DNA of 64,000 nt, from contig NC_059075.1 in the NCBI RefSeq assembly GCF_020497125.1, positions 110,151,222 through 110,215,221 of the forward strand. The letters run 5' to 3'. Numbering within the stretch: the stretch's first letter is position 1; each line of letters begins with the position of its first letter. This stretch comes from Mauremys mutica (taxonomy: Eukaryota; Chordata; Testudines; Geoemydidae). Position numbers and translations under genes: made by a program. This document shows, piece by piece, positions 61,601-64,000 of the stretch. The notes under the pieces were generated by a model, which saw nothing but the letters and a program-made list of their open reading frames with translations, was not told the DNA's origin and did no database searches.

Positions 61601-62319
61601 AAATTGCAATCACAAAAGTAGGCATTTGCGGGGGGTCTCACTTTAAAAATCCAAGCTCTGGTATTTGGAGTTTTGGGGGATTCTCCCTATCATCCTTTTA
61701 TGGATTAGTTTCCCAAGACTGGCCATTTAAGTAATTTAAAACTAGACTGAACAAAGCAGTGGGGCATATATTCCAGCAATCAATCCTGCATTGATATGGG
61801 GATGACGGGTTTATTTAATGTGTAATATCAATAATTCATCTGTAAAATGTGTGAGCTGTGGGGCCATTCTCTCATGAAATTTTGGATTCTGCTCTCATTC
61901 TTCCTATATTCAACCAGCTAAGCATTTCTGTCTCTTTTAAAAAATATGTATCACTAAATATGAAAAAAAGTGTTCATTTGTTAAGTCTGTATTAGTATCT
62001 TACAGTCACACGGTTTCCTTAGTATCTTAATTAGTATGGAACAATTCATTAGCTGGTAATTTCATGCTATGCCAGTCACAGACACATCTCACCATCAATG
62101 TTAAGAACACACAGCACTTCAGTTGCAAACATTTTTGCTGCATCATTTCTCCTTTAGCAGTAGACATAATTGTGCACTTACCTTGCAGTTTTCCTTGGGC
62201 AGATTGATCCACAATCACAAACAGCTGCATGATTGGAACCAATTGGATTTGTAGCTTGAGACCAAAATAGGTATGGACAATGATATGGTATGAAGTTGGC
62301 TGGAAAATTGAGAAGCTTG
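21591..62319 (-). CDS. MUC2: MUC2, secreted gel-forming mucin 2 (5' part lies beyond the right edge)
   Basis: This is the structural mucin of intestinal mucus. It is secreted, polymerised through disulfides and heavily O-glycosylated. I place 37 coding exons totalling 7,403 nt. Starting with two bases of a split codon, they run 2,466 codons to a TGA at 21591-21593 with no internal stop, and all junctions are GT-AG with matching phases. Domain order is VWD2 (second half), C8, TIL, VWD3, C8, TIL, Thr-rich exons, CysD, PTS, VWD4, C8, VWC-like modules, cystine knot. Orthology to MUC2, not MUC5AC/5B/6, rests on near-identical stretches recalled from human MUC2, such as GWGDPHYVTFDG and NFGVYIDNYHC in VWD4. 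The signal peptide, VWD1 and the first half of VWD2 must lie beyond base 64000. I found no matching exon in 62320-64000. Confidence 0.93.
22944..23079. mobile_element. Complete short hAT-like MITE with 8-bp target duplication, copy 2
   Basis: Element 22952-23071, 120 bp, with inverted ends agggtcacc and ggtcaccct-like (gtcaccct). It is flanked by perfect direct repeats agctggct at 22944-22951 and 23072-23079. An 8-bp duplication points to hAT transposition. It lies in the last MUC2 intron. Confidence 0.85.
24550..28377 (-). CDS. MUC2: MUC2 exons: C-terminal VWC modules
   Basis: Six exons: 28273-28377 (CNASFCTTTPPKCKIGYELV), 27603-27643 (KKVCVLQNAEYL), 26868-26987 (PGSPVFADKCHDCVC), 26278-26376 (GYELKDVKGECCPKC), 25501-25629 (PGEMQNDPKDNCTVYSC) and 24550-24589 (GTVTLLPNGCCKT). 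CCPxxxC endings and CxxCxC patterns identify von Willebrand C-type modules. All exons are multiples of three or complementary in phase, and join directly to the cystine-knot exons. Confidence 0.9.
25175..25385. repeat. Interspersed repeat fragment in a MUC2 intron
   Basis: GC-rich island with 'tttggggcttggggcttcag' and 'gagctccgctccaggcggc', ending 'gaatttgagccctg'. It looks like a known type of turtle repeat; the family is not determined. Confidence 0.4.
28587..30843 (-). CDS. MUC2: MUC2 exons: C8-4, TIL-4 and VWC-type linker
   Basis: Five exons: 30665-30843 (ACVFDSCALPNSKLECATLQ, GVCVDWRGHT), 29872-29941 (PHKCPSHKVYKACGP), 29443-29543 (SHVEGCFCPAGTM, VCVKTCG), 29274-29305 (32 nt, CVGPDNKPRK) and 28587-28767 (EFDCKRCICLEGGSG). 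For the 70-nt exon, only the acceptor at 29941/29942 restores phase; the internal AG nearer TGCCC would not. This is the C8/TIL module following VWD4 in MUC2. Confidence 0.9.
29110..29250. mobile_element. Short hAT-like MITE, copy 3, close to a MUC2 donor site
   Basis: Element about 29119-29241, starting tagggtgaccagatgtccc and ending 'ctgctcacctt'. Flanked by direct repeats acttgcaat (29110-29118 and 29242-29250). It ends only 32 bp from the start of the 32-nt exon at 29274-29305, in that exon's downstream intron. Confidence 0.75.
31497..35578 (-). CDS. MUC2: MUC2 exons: VWC-like segment and VWD4 with GDPH site
   Basis: Four exons: 35410-35578 (PGESYWPCNCTKFICD to GECCWHWECDC), 34135-34382 (YCTGWGDPHYVTFDG, NFGVYIDNYHC), 31860-32043 (SGINHVVDIFRLGVNVTYNG, RLPYQRFGNNTQGQC) and 31497-31698 (GTCTNNTADDCMLPNG to CKPSDLCKLIKE). 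The GDPH tetrapeptide, codons at 34354-34365, is the known autocatalytic cleavage motif of MUC2/MUC5AC VWD4. It can open to form an anhydride that cross-links. The large intron at 32044-34134 carries a hAT-type element. Confidence 0.94.
32501..33215. mobile_element. hAT-type non-autonomous DNA transposon, 699 bp
   Basis: Inverted ends cagcggttctca (from 32509) and tgagaaccactg (to 33207) match the hAT consensus CAGNGGTTCTCA. Flanks acctagtg (32501-32508) and gcctcgtg (33208-33215) are an 8-bp duplication with two mismatches. Inside, 'aagtgatattgacgaaaat' is tandemly duplicated near 32960-33015. It lies in the MUC2 VWD4 intron. Confidence 0.8.
34617..34651. repeat. (TTTC)n microsatellite
   Basis: Uninterrupted ctttctttctttctttcttt array in a MUC2 intron. 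Confidence 0.95.
35579..37160. other. MUC2 intron between PTS exon and VWD4 region
   Basis: No exon or repeat that I can name. A 172-codon minus-strand ORF (35897-36415) has neither domain features nor splice context. Confidence 0.5.
37161..39448 (-). CDS. MUC2: MUC2 central mucin domain: giant Thr/Pro/Glu repeat exon
   Basis: A single exon of 2,288 nt (762 whole codons) made almost entirely of threonine, with regularly spaced Pro and Glu. The theme is TTTPETTTPTTTTTE, with occasional Ala, Val, Ile, Ser or Gly. It ends in CPLPNGTFTK, which leads into the C-terminal cysteine-rich part. Thr is the O-GalNAc acceptor, so the exon encodes the bottle-brush region. The codons fall into a higher-order repeat of 189 bp (63 codons), detailed under findings. 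The acceptor (ccaccacag) lies inside a similar repeat, so the exact 5' boundary is set by phase. True length may differ from this sequence, since such arrays collapse easily in assemblies. Confidence 0.9.
39843..40081. mobile_element. Foldback turtle SINE with 16-bp target-site duplication
   Basis: Perfect direct repeats gatatagtcataatag at 39843-39858 and 40066-40081 flank an insert. Its left arm (gcagcaaagagtcctgtggc to gggtgaataccca) is repeated in reverse (tgggtattcacccacg to ggactctttgctgc). The end 'agactaacacggctacccct' is the tail of the tRNA-derived turtle SINE. It sits in the intron between CysD and PTS exons. Confidence 0.85.
40670..41116 (-). CDS. MUC2: MUC2 exon: CysD (WxxW) domain plus short PTS
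   Basis: A 447-nt exon. It opens with TPCSPLSQYCWWSDW, the hallmark WxxW of the mucin CysD domain and a potential C-mannosylation site, and continues through GPENGDYETYEKI, LGQKVTCDVSTGLIC and YEISVYCCS. After roughly 100 residues it becomes Thr/Ser/Pro-rich. CysD domains in mucins mediate non-covalent self-association and so affect mucus pore size (family knowledge). Human MUC2 has two CysD domains. Here only this copy is intact; a second at 43485-44305 is a pseudoexon. Confidence 0.92.
41117..43484. other. MUC2 intron, part of the duplicated module
   Basis: No live exon. From about 41860 rightward the text parallels the intron at 39470-40669 (details under findings). A block of about 550 bp at 42045-42600 has no counterpart in the other copy and may be an insertion. 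Confidence 0.6.
43485..44305 (-). pseudogene. Decayed CysD-PTS exon inside MUC2 intron
   Basis: This is a second copy of the CysD exon at 40670-41116. It keeps the downstream part (LGQKV, GFICNNKDQV, CEINIYCCW), a Pro/Thr-rich tail and even the gtaag-type donor next to 43490. It carries an in-frame stop where the intact copy has GDYET (gattag against gattat), several frame-changing indels, and no CWWSDW start: homology ends near 44305. The Thr-rich tail is broken over at least two frames. I therefore leave it out of the mRNA. Confidence 0.82.
44490..44521. repeat. (AC)n microsatellite
   Basis: acacacacacacacgcacac and following AC units, interrupted once by g, in a MUC2 intron. Confidence 0.95.
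44645..45861 (-). CDS. MUC2: MUC2 exons: small Thr-rich (PTS) exons before CysD
   Basis: Two exons: 45742-45861 (120 nt, GCPTTTTPPTTTPTVTTTT followed by Thr/Pro/Met/Ser/Glu) and 44645-44674 (30 nt, mainly Thr and Ser). Both keep consensus donors (gtaag) and cag acceptors, and the phases 1-1-1 join exactly to the next CysD exon. The 30-nt exon is the least certain, because a Thr-rich micro-exon carries little information. Its phase fit and location support it. The first exon lies at the end of the third copy of the tandem module described under findings. Confidence 0.78.
45877..46052 (+). mobile_element. tRNA-derived SINE abutting a MUC2 splice acceptor
   Basis: Pol III-like A box tagctcagtggt (45885-45896) and B box gagttcaatcc (45928-45938), with body 'cagggggctgggctcgatga', 'gaggtcccttccagttct'. 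It starts about 15 bp from the 5' end of the Thr-rich exon 45742-45861, antisense to MUC2. It is not a functional tRNA gene: there is no cloverleaf 3' half. Confidence 0.75.
46726..48974 (-). CDS. MUC2: MUC2 exons: TIL after C8-3 and end of the N-terminal assembly
   Basis: Three exons: 48846-48974 (FCDYYNPRNECKWHYEPCG), 48015-48171 (GCYPRCPKEKPIFDEDLKEC) and the very short 46726-46766 (41 nt, CICISPKVTCTDVP). They join in phase straight into the first Thr-rich exon. As I recall it, human MUC2 has a further cysteine-rich segment of roughly 30 residues here, before the first PTS region. I could not find an equivalent in the introns at 45862-46725 or 46767-48014, so this N-terminal region looks shorter. 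Confidence 0.88.
50159..55196 (-). CDS. MUC2: MUC2 exons: VWD3 and C8-3
   Basis: Five exons: 55058-55196, 54430-54537, 53989-54168, 52114-52353 and 50159-50315. VWD3 starts at YGSGHYISFDGKHYDFDGHC and contains NVPCGTTGVTCSKAIKIFLG, then the CXXC motif in GKICGLCGNFDD. C8-3 follows with CECFCSAVAAYAQEC and VFWRTPDIC. In MUC2 this assembly forms N-terminal oligomers in the late secretory pathway; that role is known for the family and not shown here. The intron at 52354-53988 holds no recognisable gene. Confidence 0.93.
55773..56819 (-). CDS. MUC2: MUC2 exons: cysteine-rich linker and TIL-3 before VWD3
   Basis: Three exons: 56767-56819 (53 nt), 56400-56500 (101 nt) and 55773-55924 (152 nt). The first completes the codon split at the end of the TIL-2 exon and reads CVCRNGILHC. 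The second reads KCPSPKIHFDCSS. The third reads ECVSGCMCPHGLIDDG and ends in a codon split with the VWD3 exon. The order and cysteine spacing are those of the region before VWD3 in gel-forming mucins and von Willebrand factor. Confidence 0.9.
57861..62319 (-). CDS. MUC2: MUC2 exons: VWD2 C-terminal half, C8-2 and TIL-2
   Basis: Five exons in transcript order: 62182-62319, 61295-61459, 60076-60170, 58968-59094 and 57861-58116. The first begins FSIFQPTSYHIIV and runs into the CGLCG-type motif GLCGNFNG, split across the exon 1/2 junction. The CXXC sits in the VWD2 domain, whose assembly takes part in multimerisation. C8 follows (CSLLKNSESPFARCHSV, then CKYDTCNCKNSEECLCGALS), then a TIL module (CPASQIFRYNLTTCQHTC to GCGCPDNTY). 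The tracts upstream of each acceptor are pyrimidine-rich and the donors are mostly gtaag-like. This is the most 5' part of MUC2 visible in the window. Confidence 0.92.
60628..60990. mobile_element. CR1-type LINE 3' fragment
   Basis: 'tagagtcacagattcaaagg', 'ccagaaggggccattatgat', 'catctaatctgacctcctgt' match the CR1 3' region, degenerate. It lies in a MUC2 intron. Confidence 0.65.
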
Positions 62320-64000
62320 CTGGAAAACAAAAGGAAAGAAAAGTCATGTTTCCCTGATTTTTTATTTCTTTTTATCACTTCTTTCTGTTATTACCCAGAA
62401 ATGTCACAGACAGGAAAACACTAGCCTGCTGAAAGCAACACTTTACATGAGCAGCCCAAGTCATCATCTGCCCTGAAAACTGCAACAGACACAGGACCAA
62501 AGATTAGATTCTGACAGATCCAATGCTATGAAAACATGGAATATTCAAAGACTATTGTATCATCTTTATAAATGTTACATGTATCATTATGCGCTAGTTA
62601 GTGATTGTATTCCTGGCTCAGTGGGTGAGCTAAAGGATGCTTCCCACAGGAACTAAAGACACTGGATGATAATTCATGCAAATCCCCAATACCAAAACCA
62701 TGCAGGTAACAAATCTTGTAAAGTTTTGCCCCCTCTGGGCAATAACATCTACTAGTTTGACCTAGTTCAAAAAGTCTTAACAGGCAGAGGACTTGAAACT
62801 GTACAAATTGACAGCCCTGACCTGGGAGATAGTCTCTCACATTCGATCCAAGAACTCACATGGGTCTGTGTCCAGAGACAAGCTTTGTGAGAGGGCCCAA
62901 AGTACTTTAAACCCTACCCGAGATTCCATGTGGAAGACGGCTCATTGTTTGCTGAGCCAGACATGCACAAAAACTGCTCAGAGTCTTAAAGATATGTTTT
63001 TTTCTGAAATGCCTTTGTTCTGAATAACTAGTACTTGGCTTTATGAGGGCTGGCTGGTCACTGTTAACCCTATCCTCACTGTCACTGAGAGAACAGCAGG
63101 TGCTGGACTGAAGTCAGATCTGCTGAGGTGATCACAGTGCATTGCAGAAGTCGGCAGCCTAAGCCCCCATCTGAAGGGAGACGGTCGTGGGGGATCCTGC
63201 CCCAGGAAAGGTGAAGGCTAGATGCCTGAGACATAAGCGGGGTGCCCTCCCAGAGAGGGAGAGGGCATGAGAGGCACAGTTAACTCAGGACCGGTGACAC
63301 AAACCTCTCTTATTTTGCTCTGGAGAACACTGACCACTTAGCTATAGTGCCAGCCCCTGCTATATTAACAACCCAGCTACTTATGATGACTGTGTGGGAT
63401 CAGGAATCAAACAAATCTCCACTTTATGGCATGACAGTTCACAGTGCTGAGTTATATGCTTCTGTATTAAAAGCTTTTTTGAAAAATCACAATAAGTAAC
63501 TTATAACAATAAGTAAGCATCTCCCTCCCTACGCCCCCCGCGTAACTACCATTTGTTCCTGTTTCTATTTGAAGATCATCTTGTTCTACCCACTTCCTCC
63601 ATGGGCTGGTCTATTTACATAAGGGTTTTGTATCTCAGGTGTCACAGTGAATGCTGGGTACAATGAAAGGGACAGCAGTGACAGTGACTCAAAGGGGCAA
63701 TTCCCACTATCCTTCTGAGAGGAGAATGATGGTGACTCATAAGTTCCTGCCACTGTAATGACGACATATTCCAATCAGATTCCTGTTTTAAAACCAGTTC
63801 AATCTAACACAAAATATCTGGAGCAACTAATGGTAAGACCCTGGACATCCCCCAAATAGAGAGAGGAATTGCCATTCCAGAATAGACCAATGGTCCATCT
63901 AGTTCAGTGTCCTCTCTCTGATATTAGCCAGTGCTGGATAGCTCAGGGGAAGATGTTAAATCTACACTGCAGGGAACATTTCTTCTGGACCTCACCCAGT
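62320..64000. other. MUC2 intron reaching the right edge
   Basis: I searched for the preceding VWD2 exon and did not find it. 62830-63330 has the look of an old repeat (blocks such as 'ccctcccagagagggagagg'). 63870-63960 carries a CR1-like phrase ('caatggtccatctagttcag'). Neither is firm. Confidence 0.5.

Noticed and set aside
62598..62840. Minus ORF with several cysteines, as a possible earlier MUC2 exon
   Set aside because: It does not match the expected VWD2 sequence (TFDG, C-Y-V-L pattern) and has no suitable acceptor-donor pair.

Overview
The window is vertebrate nuclear DNA, most likely from a turtle. Genes have many small exons with GT-AG introns. The background is typical turtle repeats: CR1 LINE ends, tRNA-derived SINEs of the turtle type, and CpG-rich or palindromic DNA-transposon derivatives. 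The organism call rests on recognising these repeats, not on a search. Two secreted gel-forming mucin genes lie head to tail on the minus strand, so their 5' ends are on the right.

Right and centre (21375-62319): the MUC2 gene, missing its 5' part beyond the right edge. I could place 37 coding exons. Their phases join without a break for 2,466 codons to the stop at 21591. They encode the second half of VWD2, C8, TIL, VWD3, C8, TIL, small Thr-rich exons, one intact CysD domain, a 2,288-nt Thr/Pro/Glu mucin-domain exon built on a 189-bp higher-order repeat, VWD4 with a GDPH site, C8, VWC-like modules and a C-terminal cystine knot. Between 39.5 and 45.9 kb the gene carries a threefold tandem duplication of a CysD-PTS-plus-intron module. 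The middle copy has decayed into a pseudoexon.

Left (2079-8087, continuing past the left edge): the first four coding exons of a second mucin. It resembles chicken alpha-ovomucin (UniProt name MUC5B_CHICK), the egg-white gel mucin, much more than mammalian MUC5AC or MUC5B. A signal-peptide exon, a TATA box and three VWD1 exons join in phase.

Between the genes (about 8.2-21.4 kb) I see only repeats: nested-palindrome MITEs, AT-rich repeats, a Harbinger-like stretch, SINEs, and a CR1 3' end that keeps a 258-codon reverse-transcriptase ORF. Both genes make cysteine-rich secreted polymers: VWD/C8/TIL assemblies multimerise, the PTS region carries O-glycans, and the cystine knot dimerises. The arrangement fits the sauropsid mucin cluster, in which the ovomucin gene lies next to MUC2. 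Comparisons with human and chicken proteins are from memory, not computed alignments.
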